Shown: one piece after another, positions 1 through 8,615 of the stretch
How the letters are laid out: each line of letters opens with the position of its first letter
How positions within the stretch are numbered: the stretch's first letter is position 1
NCBI GenBank assembly: GCA_012523975.1
Contig: JAAYSF010000065.1
Span: 62,001-126,000 of the forward strand
Length of the DNA stretch: 64,000 bases
Reading direction: 5' to 3'
Source: Veillonellaceae bacterium
GTDB taxonomy: Bacteria > Bacillota > Negativicutes > JAAYSF01
Notes under the pieces: model-generated
Seen by the model: the letters and a program-made list of their open reading frames with translations, nothing else
Databases searched by the model: none
Told to the model about the DNA's origin: nothing
Translations under genes and position numbers: made by a program

Positions 1-1619
1 ATAACTGCTTATTAGTTAGCTCATTGTGCAACAATAGTGTACTAAAACGTAACAATGTCGGAATAACAGGCCTATGGCGCCGCAAAAGTAGTAATGCATG
101 GTCAATCGAGGGGGATCCGACAGAAGGAGCATTATTGGTCGCCGCAGCTAAAGCAGGTATTTGGCGAGATGAAGTTGAGAAAATGCAGCGCCGTATTGCT
201 GAAATTCCCTTTGAATCAGAGCGACGCCGTATGTCAGTTATTTACGAACGGAGTGACGGTACATCAGTAATGTATGTTAAAGGCGCACCCGATACAATAT
301 TAGAATTGTGTACGCACTATTTCGATACAAATAAAGAGACTCCTCTGACACCAGAAAAGCTGTCATCAATTTTCGATGCTAACGATCAAATGACGAGTGA
401 CGCTTTGCGCGTACTTGCTTTGGCTTACCGTCGAATACCTAAGGAAGATGCCTATAACCCTTCGGAGGAAACTGAAAATGGTCTAGTTTTTGTCGGCCTT
501 ATTGGTATGATTGATCCTCCACGTGAAGAAGTAAAGCCAGCAATTGCAACTTGCCGACAGGCGGGAATTAAAACTGTAATGATAACTGGCGATCATCGTA
601 ATACAGCCGTAGCCATTGCTAAGGAATTAAAAATTTATGTAGAAGGAGAACATAAGGCGCTGACCGGTTCAGAACTTGACAATTTAAGCGATACAGAACT
701 TGCCCAAGTTGTGAATAAAACCACAGTTTATGCGCGAGTATCTCCTGCTCATAAACTAAGGATTGTAAAAGCTCTAAAACGTCATGGTCACATCGTAGCT
801 ATGACCGGTGACGGTGTAAACGATGCACCGGCTATAAAAGAGGCGGACATTGGGGTCGCTATGGGTGTTACCGGAACAGAGGTTACAAAAGAAGCTTCAT
901 CTATGATTCTAGCCGATGATAATTTCGCGACCATCGTTGCCGCAGTTGAGGAAGGTCGCGGAATTTATGATAACATTCGTAAATTTATCCGTTATCTGCT
1001 GTCTTGTAATTTAGGTGAGGTTCTTACAATGTTTATAGCAGCCTTAGCAGGCTTGCCTATACCTTTATTGCCTGTACAGATTTTGTGGGTTAACTTGGTT
1101 ACCGATGGATTGCCTGCCATGGCTTTAGGCGTTGATCCAAATGATCGGGATATTATGAATCGACCTCCACGTAATCCTAGAGAGAGTGTTTTTTCACGAG
1201 GCTTAAGCCGGAAGATAATAACAAGAGGCATCCAAATTGGTTTTTCAACAGTTCTTGTCTTTGCCGCAGTCTATTTACTTAAAAATGACTTGGCTTTAGC
1301 ACGAACCATGGCTTTTTGCACCTTAGTTTTTTCTCAAATGTTTCATGTGTTTGACTGCCGTTCAGAAATCTTTACTGTATTCGAAGCTGGTTTCTTCCGT
1401 AACAAGTTCTTAATCGTAGCAGCATCGATTTCAGTATGTATGCAGCTTGCAGTTATCTATTTACCGTTTTTACAGGAAATATTTGAAACTGTTCCCCTTG
1501 GTATTTATGATTGGTTAGTTATTTTAACAGTGGCGGGTTGGACCTCTATTTTGAATCTATTGCGTCATATTTTTTTACATCGTAGTATTGCACGCCCAAC
1601 ACTTCGCAGAGTACAATAA
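1..1619 (+). CDS. P-type Ca2+-transporting ATPase, C-terminal part (5' end outside window)
   Basis: The frame is open to the left edge, so this is the 3' part of a longer gene; the TTG at 24 is not a true start. It encodes the nucleotide-binding and phosphorylation-domain end of a SERCA-like pump: DPTEGALL near 117-140, KGAPD, TGDH near 586 and the hinge motif TGDGVNDAP at 803-830. The membrane C-terminus follows, with LWVNLVTDGLPA, typical of the calcium/cation P2 class. The phosphorylated DKTGT motif must lie upstream. Role: ATP-driven cation efflux across the cytoplasmic membrane. The ion is inferred from family resemblance; a Mn2+ or Na+ pump is possible. dapF follows 37 bases later. Confidence 0.93.
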   Translation, partial: NCLLVSSLCNNSVLKRNNVGITGLWRRKSSNAWSIEGDPTEGALLVAAAKAGIWRDEVEKMQRRIAEIPFESERRRMSVIYERSDGTSVMYVKGAPDTILELCTHYFDTNKETPLTPEKLSSIFDANDQMTSDALRVLALAYRRIPKEDAYNPSEETENGLVFVGLIGMIDPPREEVKPAIATCRQAGIKTVMITGDHRNTAVAIAKELKIYVEGEHKALTGSELDNLSDTELAQVVNKTTVYARVSPAHKLRIVKALKRHGHIVAMTGDGVNDAPAIKEADIGVAMGVTGTEVTKEASSMILADDNFATIVAAVEEGRGIYDNIRKFIRYLLSCNLGEVLTMFIAALAGLPIPLLPVQILWVNLVTDGLPAMALGVDPNDRDIMNRPPRNPRESVFSRGLSRKIITRGIQIGFSTVLVFAAVYLLKNDLALARTMAFCTLVFSQMFHVFDCRSEIFTVFEAGFFRNKFLIVAASISVCMQLAVIYLPFLQEIFETVPLGIYDWLVILTVAGWTSILNLLRHIFLHRSIARPTLRRVQ

Positions 1620-1656
1620 AATAAATTGTTATTAATGGCTTGCTGGAGGTATTTTC

Positions 1657-2499
1657 GTGGAATTTAAATTTAGCAAATGGCATGGTTTAGGAAATGATTT
1701 TGTAATTGTGAATGGTTTTACTGAAAACATCGAAGATTTGGCGACAGCTGCAATCAAAGTTTGCGATCGTCACTTTGGTGTTGGCGCTGATGGCTTAGTT
1801 TTGGTTCTCCCTTCCGAAATAGCAGATTTTCGCATGCGAATATTAAATTCGGACGGAAGTGAGGCTGAAATGTGCGGCAATGTTACCCGGTGCGTCGCCA
1901 GGTATGTTTACGAATCCGCCATGACAGACAAGACAAAACTTACAATCGAAACCCAAGCCGGACTTATTAGGCCGGAGTTATTGTTCGATAACGGTATTTT
2001 AAAAACAGTCCGTGTCGACATGGGCGAACCAAAATTAAAGCCATCACAGATTCCTGTATTAAGTGAATACGACTCATCTATTGTAAATTCCCCATTATGT
2101 ATTGATAACCATACTTTTTATATAACCTGTGTTTCCATGGGTAACCCACATTGTGTCACATTTGTAGACGATATAGACACTATAGATTTACCGAAATTCG
2201 GCCCCCTAATTGAATCAAATTCAATGTTCCCCCGCAAAACAAATGTAGAGTTTGTTCAGGTACTCGACCCGAAAACACTAAGAATGCGTGTCTGGGAGCG
2301 TGGTGCCGGAATAACGCTGGCTTGTGGGACCGGCGCTTGTGCCACACTCGTAGCAGCAGCTATTAATGGAAAGGCCGACAAAGCAGCTACAGTTAAGCTA
2401 GACGGCGGAGACTTGTTTATCGAGTGGGGCGAAGATAACCATGTATACATGTCCGGTCCGGCAACCGAAGTCTTCTGCGGTCACTATCAGGAAAAATAA
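1657..2499 (+). CDS. dapF: Diaminopimelate epimerase
   Basis: Converts LL- to meso-diaminopimelate for lysine and peptidoglycan synthesis in the cytoplasm. The 280-residue length is normal. The two catalytic cysteines sit in the expected contexts: AEMCGN in the first half and ACGTGACA near the end, with GVGADGL at the N-terminus. The start is GTG at 1657, eight bases after GGAGG at 1645-1649. A strong hairpin terminator follows directly, so the gene ends its transcription unit. Confidence 0.97.
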   Translation: MEFKFSKWHGLGNDFVIVNGFTENIEDLATAAIKVCDRHFGVGADGLVLVLPSEIADFRMRILNSDGSEAEMCGNVTRCVARYVYESAMTDKTKLTIETQAGLIRPELLFDNGILKTVRVDMGEPKLKPSQIPVLSEYDSSIVNSPLCIDNHTFYITCVSMGNPHCVTFVDDIDTIDLPKFGPLIESNSMFPRKTNVEFVQVLDPKTLRMRVWERGAGITLACGTGACATLVAAAINGKADKAATVKLDGGDLFIEWGEDNHVYMSGPATEVFCGHYQEK

Positions 2500-2509
2500 A
2501 ACTTGATTG

Positions 2510-2551
2510 AAAAAAGGTTATGCAGTTCAAAAAAGTGTATAACCTTTTTTT
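2510..2551 (+). terminator. Rho-independent terminator after dapF
   Basis: The arms AAAAAAGGTTAT and ATAACCTTTTTT pair around a short loop, and the 3' arm runs into seven T residues. Confidence 0.85.
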
Positions 2552-2646
2552 GCTACAACAAAAGTGCTATATTATATAACAGGATTTTCATAATTATCAG
2601 AGAATTAGATATGTGTGATCATGGTAGGTAAGGAGGTAATGAAGTT

Positions 2647-3243
2647 TTGAAAACACTTTTAATTACATTAGGGTTATTGCTCTTAAACAGCAGCTTTTGC
2701 TCGGCTATTGCGCCTATAAATGATGATATCATTAAAGAGGCTCAGAGTTACGGCAAAATCAACAGCGTCAGCACTTTTACCGATTTTATATCACCATGGA
2801 CTTCGTATGAAGAAAATGCACAAAAGCTTGATGATAGCACTGAATATGCTAATATATATACACCATTTTTACTGGTAGCAGCCGATGCAAGAGAAAAATC
2901 TCTTAACGGTCAAACTATTAGCCTTGTTGATAGTCAAAAAGCATTACAGCCGTATCTAGGCTATCTTACTTTTCGTGTGGTGCTATTCGGATCTACACCC
3001 CATTTTTCTGAATCGATTAAGTGCGTACTAAAAACAAACCAAAATACAATCGATTTTTACCAATCATCGCCTGCTGAGGTTACCAAAACCCCTTGGTATC
3101 CTAACCAGCCTCTATATATGTCTAAGCAGTATTTTTATTTTCTCGACAATCAAATGGACCTAGACGCTCCATCGACACTAATAGTAAATACTGCAGATAA
3201 ACGTGAACATAAATTTTATTTTAACCTTCCTGACATTAGCTAG
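2647..3243 (+). CDS. Hypothetical secreted protein
   Basis: This 198-residue protein has a clear N-terminal signal peptide: Lys at residue 2, a leucine-rich core, then a small-residue cleavage region SFCSA near residue 20. The mature part is polar, rich in Tyr and Phe, and I recognise no family. The start is TTG at 2647, ten bases after AGGAGGT at 2631; an ATG at 2639 is in another frame. Terminators stand before and after it, so it is a single-gene unit, probably exported to the periplasm or cell surface. Function unknown. Confidence 0.8.
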   Translation: MKTLLITLGLLLLNSSFCSAIAPINDDIIKEAQSYGKINSVSTFTDFISPWTSYEENAQKLDDSTEYANIYTPFLLVAADAREKSLNGQTISLVDSQKALQPYLGYLTFRVVLFGSTPHFSESIKCVLKTNQNTIDFYQSSPAEVTKTPWYPNQPLYMSKQYFYFLDNQMDLDAPSTLIVNTADKREHKFYFNLPDIS

Positions 3244-3262
3244 GGCTGAAAAAGCCCTTTTT
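3242..3262 (+). terminator. Terminator after hypothetical secreted protein
   Basis: AGGGCT and AGCCCT pair around GAAAA, followed by TTTTT. The stem begins in the last base of the gene's stop codon. Confidence 0.75.
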
Positions 3263-3375
3263 AATATTGGTGAAAAAGGATTTATAGCTAGAAAGTAGAA
3301 AGTAATTTTAAATAATCGGATTAATTGTTTTTTTTCCAGTCAATAATACATACACAAAGGAAGGTGCTAAATATT

Positions 3376-4260
3376 GTGCTCAAAAGCATGACTGGGTTTG
3401 GACGAGGAGAATTTCTTGACAGTACGCATCGTTTAATTGTCGAAATAAAGGCTGTAAATCACCGTTTTAATGAGATTGTACTACGCATGCCTAAAAATTT
3501 AGGCTCGCTCGAAGATAAAATTCGTCGTGCTGTAGCATCGGCTCTAGCAAGAGGTCGGATAGATGTCTTTATTACGGTTGACGAATACGGTCAAAATAAC
3601 AAAAAGGTAAGGGTTGACAAAGAATTAGCAATCGCTTACCATAGTGCAATGAAGGAATTGGCAGCATTATTTTCAATGCCGCTACGGGAAGATGTTTATC
3701 ACATTGCTAAATATCCCGATGTTGTAAAAGTAGAAGAAGTTTCCCCTGATGTTAGTTTACTATGGCCTAAACTTGCCCAAGCTATAAATTCGGCCATAGA
3801 GAATTTAATGGCAATGCGAATAACTGAAGGTGAAAATATTCAGCATGATTTGTTATCAAGAATTCAAAAGCTCGAATACAATATAACCGAAATAGAGAAA
3901 CGAGCCCCACAAATACTTGTTGAATATCGGGAAAAGCTGTTAAATCGTATGAGAGAGCTATTAGCCGCTGTTAATGTTGAGCCCGATGAGACTAGGCTGC
4001 TGCAAGAGACAGCCATCTTCGCCGATCGGACAAATTTTACTGAAGAGTTAGTTCGCCTGCGCAGCCATTTAGCTCAGTTCAGGTCTACGTTGTTTTCCGA
4101 AGATGCGGTTGGACGAAAACTTGACTTTATTGTACAGGAAATTAATCGCGAAACGAATACCATCGCATCAAAAGCAAATGACTATACTGTAGCCAATATT
4201 GTTGTTGAAATTAAAAGTGAAATAGAGAAGGTCAGAGAGCAAATCCAAAACATAGAGTAA
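3376..4260 (+). CDS. YicC/YloC family endoribonuclease-like protein
   Basis: The N-terminus KSMTGFGRGE and the C-terminal block DRTNFTEELVRLRSHL through EINRETNT are hallmarks of the YicC/YloC family, members of which act as endoribonucleases. I chose GTG 3376 (294 residues) because the family starts at this MTGFG segment and AAGGAAGG lies ten bases upstream; the frame extends upstream without a family match. It heads the run yicC-remA-gmk-rpoZ-coaBC, an order common in Firmicutes. Targets cannot be read from the sequence. Confidence 0.92.
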   Translation: MLKSMTGFGRGEFLDSTHRLIVEIKAVNHRFNEIVLRMPKNLGSLEDKIRRAVASALARGRIDVFITVDEYGQNNKKVRVDKELAIAYHSAMKELAALFSMPLREDVYHIAKYPDVVKVEEVSPDVSLLWPKLAQAINSAIENLMAMRITEGENIQHDLLSRIQKLEYNITEIEKRAPQILVEYREKLLNRMRELLAAVNVEPDETRLLQETAIFADRTNFTEELVRLRSHLAQFRSTLFSEDAVGRKLDFIVQEINRETNTIASKANDYTVANIVVEIKSEIEKVREQIQNIE

Positions 4261-4324
4261 TATAGAGAATAGATTCAGATTAGCCTCTTAGAATTCGGAA
4301 GTCACTATAATAGGGGGATTGAAT

Positions 4325-4591
4325 GTGGAAATAAAGCTTATTAATATCGGTTTCGGAAATATTGTTTCAGCAAATCGGATAGTTTCGATTGTAAGTCCGG
4401 AATCGGCGCCAATTAAAAGAATCATTCAAGAAGCGCGGGATAGAGGTATGCTAATCGATGCTACCTATGGCAGAAGAACCCGTGCAGTTATTATTGCCGA
4501 CAGCGATCATGTAATTTTATCGGCTGTTCAGCCAGAAACAGTCGCGCACAGACTTATTAATAAAGAAACAAGCGATGATTCAGCAGAGTAG
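4325..4591 (+). CDS. remA: RemA/DUF370 extracellular-matrix regulator homologue
   Basis: The core [29 protein letters not shown] and [12 protein letters not shown] closely matches the DUF370/RemA family. In Bacillus subtilis RemA is a DNA-binding activator of biofilm matrix and osmoprotection genes. GTG at 4325 is preferred (88 residues), eight bases after AGGGGG at 4312-4317; TTG 4319 in the same frame would sit on top of the ribosome binding site. It lies between yicC and gmk. The regulatory targets in this organism are unknown. Confidence 0.92.
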   Translation: MEIKLINIGFGNIVSANRIVSIVSPESAPIKRIIQEARDRGMLIDATYGRRTRAVIIADSDHVILSAVQPETVAHRLINKETSDDSAE

Positions 4592-4613
4592 CAATGCAGA
4601 AAGGAGTAATAAT

Positions 4614-5231
4614 ATGACGCAGCCGGGAATTTTAATTGTCTTATCTGGTCCGTCTGGAACCGGTAAGGGAACAATTTGCCGGGAATTACTGCGCAACTAT
4701 CCCAACCTTCACTATTCCATTTCAGCCACTACCCGTCAGCCTCGCGCGGGTGAGGTCAATGGTTCAAACTACTGGTTTATTAGTCACGATAAATTTAAAG
4801 AGATGATAAATGAGAACGATTTCTTAGAATGGGCTGAGGTTTACGGTAATTATTACGGAACCCCACGCACATATGTAATGGAATTATTAAATAGTGGCAA
4901 AGATGTAATTCTAGAAATTGATACTCAAGGCGCTATGCAGGTAAAGAATAAATTTCCTCAAGGGGTTTTTATCTACATTATGCCGCCATCTCTCGAAGAA
5001 CTAGCAAATCGTATTCATAAACGCGGTACTGAATCTCTAGAAGCAATTAAGAATCGGTTAGGATGCGTACGTAACGAATTTTCATATGTTAACCACTATA
5101 ACTACATTGTCGTTAATGACGAGGTTAATGATGCCGTTAGCAAAATTGAAAAAATAATTGGCGCCGAAAAATGCCATGTGTCCCGTAATATTCAGCTAAT
5201 AGATCAGATTTATAATCTGAGTTCTCAGTAA
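4614..5231 (+). CDS. gmk: Guanylate kinase
   Basis: Phosphorylates GMP to GDP. The P-loop GPSGTGKG is near the N-terminus, followed by the GMP-binding segment TTRQPRAGEVNGSNYWF and the lid region. ATG 4614 (205 residues) follows AAAGGAG at 4600; the frame runs further upstream to 4575 but would overlap remA and lacks a ribosome binding site. It sits in the conserved remA-gmk-rpoZ-coaBC order. Confidence 0.97.
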   Translation: MTQPGILIVLSGPSGTGKGTICRELLRNYPNLHYSISATTRQPRAGEVNGSNYWFISHDKFKEMINENDFLEWAEVYGNYYGTPRTYVMELLNSGKDVILEIDTQGAMQVKNKFPQGVFIYIMPPSLEELANRIHKRGTESLEAIKNRLGCVRNEFSYVNHYNYIVVNDEVNDAVSKIEKIIGAEKCHVSRNIQLIDQIYNLSSQ

Positions 5232-5252
5232 TATAGCCGAAGGAGGCATTCT

Positions 5253-5459
5253 ATGATACACCCGTCTTTAGATGTACTGGTAAAGAAGGTTGATAGTAAG
5301 TATACTTTGGTTGTGCTTGCTGCCAAAAGAGCCCGTGAAATACTTGATGGTAATACGCCAACTGTAGAAAGCAAATCAAACAAGCAAGTGACGATTGCCC
5401 TAGAAGAAATAGCGAGTAATAATATTTCTTACGAAAGGACTAAGACAGGAATTAAGTAG
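5253..5459 (+). CDS. rpoZ: RNA polymerase omega subunit
   Basis: A 68-residue protein with the omega pattern: an N-terminal helix, then YTLVVLAAKRAREI and the Lys-rich segment before VTIALEEIA. It assists assembly and stability of RNA polymerase around beta prime. It has an excellent ribosome binding site, AAGGAGG, before ATG 5253. It lies between gmk and coaBC, as in most Firmicutes. Confidence 0.93.
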   Translation: MIHPSLDVLVKKVDSKYTLVVLAAKRAREILDGNTPTVESKSNKQVTIALEEIASNNISYERTKTGIK

Positions 5460-5469
5460 GTGGCAATAA

Positions 5470-6666
5470 ATGCTTAAAGGACGAAAAATTGTCGTAGGTG
5501 TAACTGGCGGCATCGCCTCTTATAAATCGCTTGAAGTTATTAGTCGTTTAAAAAAGGCCGGCGCCACAATCAAGGTAATAATGACAGAGTCAGCAACTAA
5601 ATTTGTCACTCCGCTAACCTTTCGAGAGATTAGCGGTAACCCAACAGTTACCAGTATGTGGGGCGAACCGGCTAATTGGAATGTAGAACATATTGCATTG
5701 GCTAACTGGGCTGATTTATTTTTAATTGCGCCTGCTACCGCTAACATCATTGGAAAAATTGCAAATGGTATCGCCGACGATATGCTTTCTACTACCATCA
5801 TGGCTACGAAAGCTCCGATTATTCTCGCACCAGCAATGAATTCTAACATGTATGTTAATCCCATTACTAAACAAAATATTCATAAACTAAATGCCCTCGG
5901 CTACCACTTTATTGAACCAACGTATGGAATGCTAGCTTGCGGCGTCCAAGGTCAAGGGCGACTACCTGAACCCGAGGTAATTACCGAAAAGGTTTTTTCT
6001 TTTTTTTCTAATGCTAAATCACTATGCGGGAAAAAAATTATTATAACAGCGGGCGGAACACGTGAACCTATTGATCCAGTCCGATATATTGGCAATCGAT
6101 CAAGCGGTAAGATGGGGTACGCTCTAGCAGAGCAAGCTGCTATGAGGGGAGCAGAGGTTGTTCTCATTTCTGGCCCGAGCAGTCTGCCAGTGCCTAATCG
6201 GGTAGAAATTATTAAAGTTGAAACAGCACTGCAGATGAAAGAGTCAGTTCTTGAACATTTTAATGGTGCCGATATTGTTATAAAAGCAGCAGCTGTGGCT
6301 GATTACCGACCGCAGCAGGCAGCCAATCATAAAATAAAAAAGTCGGCCGACTCATTAACTATCGTATTAGAAAAGAATCCTGATATATTGCTTGAGCTTG
6401 GCAAACTAAAATCCCATCAATTTTTGGTAGGATTTGCAGCTGAAACCCAAGACTTAATTAATAATGCTAAAGAGAAGCTAACCAAGAAAAATCTAGATAT
6501 GATTGTAGCTAATGACGTTACTGCGCCAGGCGCTGGTTTTAATACGGATACGAACATAGTAAAACTGCTATATCGCAGCGGACACATAGAAGATCTCCAA
6601 CAAATGACAAAAATCAGCCTAGCCCAACTCATTTTAGACAAAATTAGTGAACAACTCCAAAAATAG
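5470..6666 (+). CDS. coaBC: Bifunctional phosphopantothenoylcysteine decarboxylase / phosphopantothenate-cysteine ligase
   Basis: Two steps of coenzyme A synthesis in one polypeptide of 398 residues. The N-terminal CoaC half has the FMN-binding start GVTGGIASYKS, the catalytic His in NVEHIALANWAD, the PAMNSNMY motif and the substrate-flap segment CGVQGQGRLPEPE. The C-terminal CoaB half begins at TAGGTREPIDPVRY and has the KKN motif near LTKKNLDMIVAND. ATG 5470 lies 10 bases after the rpoZ stop. No strong terminator hairpin follows. Confidence 0.97.
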   Translation: MLKGRKIVVGVTGGIASYKSLEVISRLKKAGATIKVIMTESATKFVTPLTFREISGNPTVTSMWGEPANWNVEHIALANWADLFLIAPATANIIGKIANGIADDMLSTTIMATKAPIILAPAMNSNMYVNPITKQNIHKLNALGYHFIEPTYGMLACGVQGQGRLPEPEVITEKVFSFFSNAKSLCGKKIIITAGGTREPIDPVRYIGNRSSGKMGYALAEQAAMRGAEVVLISGPSSLPVPNRVEIIKVETALQMKESVLEHFNGADIVIKAAAVADYRPQQAANHKIKKSADSLTIVLEKNPDILLELGKLKSHQFLVGFAAETQDLINNAKEKLTKKNLDMIVANDVTAPGAGFNTDTNIVKLLYRSGHIEDLQQMTKISLAQLILDKISEQLQK

Positions 6667-6667
6667 G

Positions 6668-6696
6668 TTGCTTTTTTTTATTTTTTAAATTAAAAT
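6668..6696 (+). promoter_or_regulatory. Probable sigma-A promoter of the metK leader
   Basis: TTGCTT at 6668 and TAAAAT at 6691 are separated by 17 bases. This would start transcription about 20 bases before the riboswitch P1 helix. Confidence 0.55.
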
Positions 6697-6718
6697 CTAC
6701 AAGTAAAATAACATATAC

Positions 6719-6853
6719 TACTCATCAAGAGTTGGTGGAGGGACTGGCCCGATGAAACCGCGGCAACCATTGGCGAGCCAAAACGGTGCCAATTCCTGCA
6801 GCAATGCTGTAAGATGGGAGAGTGAATCATACCTCCCATTAGGGAGTTTTTTT
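6719..6853 (+). promoter_or_regulatory. SAM-I (S-box) riboswitch with terminator, upstream of metK
   Basis: The aptamer carries the S-box core: CTCATCAAGAG, GGTGGAGGGACTGGCCC, GATGAAACC, CGGCAACC and GGTGCCAATTCCTGCAG. P1 can form between CTCATC at 6721-6726 and GATGGG at 6813-6818. The same 3' strand, ATGGGAG at 6814-6820, can instead pair with CTCCCAT at 6833-6839 as an antiterminator. That segment is also the 5' arm of the terminator CTCCC-ATTA-GGGAG followed by seven T residues. The three mutually exclusive helices indicate SAM-induced premature termination of metK. Confidence 0.97.
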
Positions 6854-6880
6854 ATTATTCGTTTTAGGAGGCATGCCAAA

Positions 6881-8071
6881 ATGCAAAAAAAACGTGTTCT
6901 TTTCACGTCCGAATCGGTTACAGAAGGCCATCCTGATAAGATTGCCGACCAAATCTCAGATAGCGTACTTGATTCCATTCTAGCACAAGACCCGACCGCT
7001 AGGGTAGCTTGTGAAACCCTTGTGACTACAGGCTTAGTTCATGTTGTTGGTGAAATTACTACTAGCTGTTACGTCGATATTCCCAAAACAGTGCGTGATA
7101 CTATTCGTGAAATTGGCTATACCCGTGCCAAGTACGGTTTTGATTGCGACACCTGCGGAGTAATGGTATCTATTGACGAACAATCCCCTGATATCGCTTT
7201 GGGTGTTAACAAGGCCCTCGAAGCGAAAAAAGGCGAAATGGATGAAATTGAGGCGATCGGTGCCGGCGACCAAGGCATGATGTTCGGTTATGCTACAAAC
7301 GAAACACCAGAATATATGCCTTTGCCGATTTCCCTTGCTCATAAGCTTTCACGCCGCCTAAGCGAAGTAAGGAAGACCAATGAGCTTGACTACCTTCGTC
7401 CGGACGGTAAGACCCAAGTAACTGTTGAATATGAGGCTGGCAGGCCTGTACGCGTTGATACAATTGTTATCTCTACGCAACACGGCCCGGATGTAGAGCT
7501 ATCTACGATTGAGAAAGATCTTATCGCCAAAGTAATAACTCCGGTTGTTCCGGCGGAGCTGCTCGACGATAAGACAAAATACTACATTAACCCAACTGGA
7601 AGGTTCGTCGTTGGCGGTCCTCAAGGAGACGCCGGCTTAACCGGCCGTAAAATTATCGTTGACACTTACGGCGGCATGGCCCGCCATGGCGGTGGCGCTT
7701 TCTCAGGTAAAGACCCAACAAAGGTTGACCGCTCAGCAGCTTATGCAGCCCGTTATGTTGCTAAAAATGTCGTTGCTGCTGGTCTTGCCGATAAATGTGA
7801 AATACAGCTTGCCTATGCAATTGGTATTGCCCGCCCAGTCTCGATATTGGTAGAAACCTTTGGTACAGCTAAAATTGACGAGACCATTATTGCTGATCTA
7901 GTAGACAAACATTTCGACCTTAGACCGGCAGGAATCATAAAAACACTGGATTTACGTCGTCCAATCTACCGCCAAACAGCTGCTTATGGGCATTTTGGCC
8001 GTACCGACATTGACCTGCCGTGGGAGCGCACAGATAAGGCTGAAATTTTACGCAAGGAAGCTAACCTCTAA
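6881..8071 (+). CDS. metK: S-adenosylmethionine synthetase
   Basis: Makes SAM from methionine and ATP. The start [13 protein letters not shown], the segment [12 protein letters not shown] and the glycine-rich [21 protein letters not shown] are diagnostic. ATG 6881 (396 residues) follows TTAGGAGG by nine bases; the frame extends into the riboswitch, but that part is untranslated leader. It provides the SAM whose by-products are handled by the salvage operon at 46.6-51.7 kb. Regulated by the S-box upstream. Confidence 0.98.
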   Translation: MQKKRVLFTSESVTEGHPDKIADQISDSVLDSILAQDPTARVACETLVTTGLVHVVGEITTSCYVDIPKTVRDTIREIGYTRAKYGFDCDTCGVMVSIDEQSPDIALGVNKALEAKKGEMDEIEAIGAGDQGMMFGYATNETPEYMPLPISLAHKLSRRLSEVRKTNELDYLRPDGKTQVTVEYEAGRPVRVDTIVISTQHGPDVELSTIEKDLIAKVITPVVPAELLDDKTKYYINPTGRFVVGGPQGDAGLTGRKIIVDTYGGMARHGGGAFSGKDPTKVDRSAAYAARYVAKNVVAAGLADKCEIQLAYAIGIARPVSILVETFGTAKIDETIIADLVDKHFDLRPAGIIKTLDLRRPIYRQTAAYGHFGRTDIDLPWERTDKAEILRKEANL

Positions 8072-8088
8072 TTAAATAAATGGGAATG

Positions 8089-8135
8089 GTAATACTAACT
8101 TAGGAAAACAAATTGTCCAAGGAGGTTAGTATTAC
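8089..8135 (+). promoter_or_regulatory. Perfect 11-bp inverted repeat enclosing the ribosome binding site of the HMA gene
   Basis: GTAATACTAAC at 8089-8099 and GTTAGTATTAC at 8125-8135 are exact reverse complements, separated by 25 bases. The Shine-Dalgarno AAGGAGG ends at the first base of the 3' arm and the ATG at 8136 follows its last base. In RNA this is a hairpin presenting the ribosome binding site in its loop. In DNA it could be a dimeric repressor site. No T-tract follows, so it is not a terminator. Confidence 0.7.
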
Positions 8136-8366
8136 ATGGCAGATCCGAATAAAGGTATTCAAAAAGCTACCTACCGGGTTGGCGGTTTAAAGGGTAACCA
8201 TTGCCGGGACCGCATCGAACATACTTTGTCACATCTTCCCGGAATTTCAGCAGTTGATGTAAGTGTCAGCAGTAAGCAGGTGAGTGTCAACTATGACCCC
8301 GACGTCATTGCCAGCGGATATATCGAAGAAACTCTGCAATCCTTGGGATATTCGATACAAGGTTAA
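8136..8366 (+). CDS. Small HMA-fold protein lacking the CxxC metal site
   Basis: A 76-residue protein with the heavy-metal-associated ferredoxin-like fold: a first strand, then GLKGNHCRDRIEHTL, GISAVDVSVSSKQVSVNYDP and ETLQSLGYSI. Copper chaperones have GMTCxxC here, but this protein has only one Cys in GNHC, so classical two-Cys Cu(I) binding is unlikely. It follows metK by 64 bases, with its own hairpin-embedded ribosome binding site. Possible roles are a divergent chaperone, a heme or single-Cys metal binder, or an adaptor; I cannot decide. Confidence 0.85.
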   Translation: MADPNKGIQKATYRVGGLKGNHCRDRIEHTLSHLPGISAVDVSVSSKQVSVNYDPDVIASGYIEETLQSLGYSIQG

Positions 8367-8370
8367 TGTC

Positions 8371-8475
8371 ATGAAGATCCGTTACCAACCTAGACGCCGG
8401 GTAATGCGCTTTTTTAAACGCCTGCCTATGGATACAGGGTTTCAATTAGACTTTATTACCAATCGAGACATTTAA
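8371..8475 (+). CDS. Possible 34-residue basic microprotein
   Basis: ATG 8371 lies four bases after the HMA stop, with AAGG eight bases upstream (a weak site). The product is Arg-rich at the N-terminus (MKIRYQPRRRVMRFFKR). No family is recognised. It may be a translationally coupled small protein or chance. Confidence 0.25.
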   Translation: MKIRYQPRRRVMRFFKRLPMDTGFQLDFITNRDI

Positions 8476-8556
8476 TCACTGCCTAGCAGGTAATTTGATA
8501 AAACTAATCGAATTCAAAAATATGAATCTTAGACGTTATTCTGAACGGCTAAATAT

Positions 8557-8586
8557 AAAGGGGAGAATAAATATCTCCTCTTTTCT
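8557..8586 (+). terminator. Terminator before priA
   Basis: AAAGGGGAGA pairs with TCTCCTCTTT (one G-U pair) around ATAAATA, and T residues follow. It closes the metK/HMA unit. Confidence 0.75.
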
Positions 8587-8615
8587 TTATTAGTAATCAT
8601 GCTGGCGGTGGTAGT

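Noticed and set aside
24-26. TTG at 24 as the start of the P-type ATPase
   Set aside because: The frame is open to the window edge and the protein lacks the phosphorylation motif, so the true start is outside.
4319-4321. TTG start for remA two codons before the chosen GTG
   Set aside because: It would sit directly on the AGGGGG ribosome binding site, and family members start at the GTG position.
7034-7342. Long antisense frame inside metK, and similar long antisense frames inside coaBC, ribD, guaB, ahcY and others
   Set aside because: They lie wholly within strongly supported genes, have no ribosome binding sites and encode no known domain; they are shadows of codon bias.
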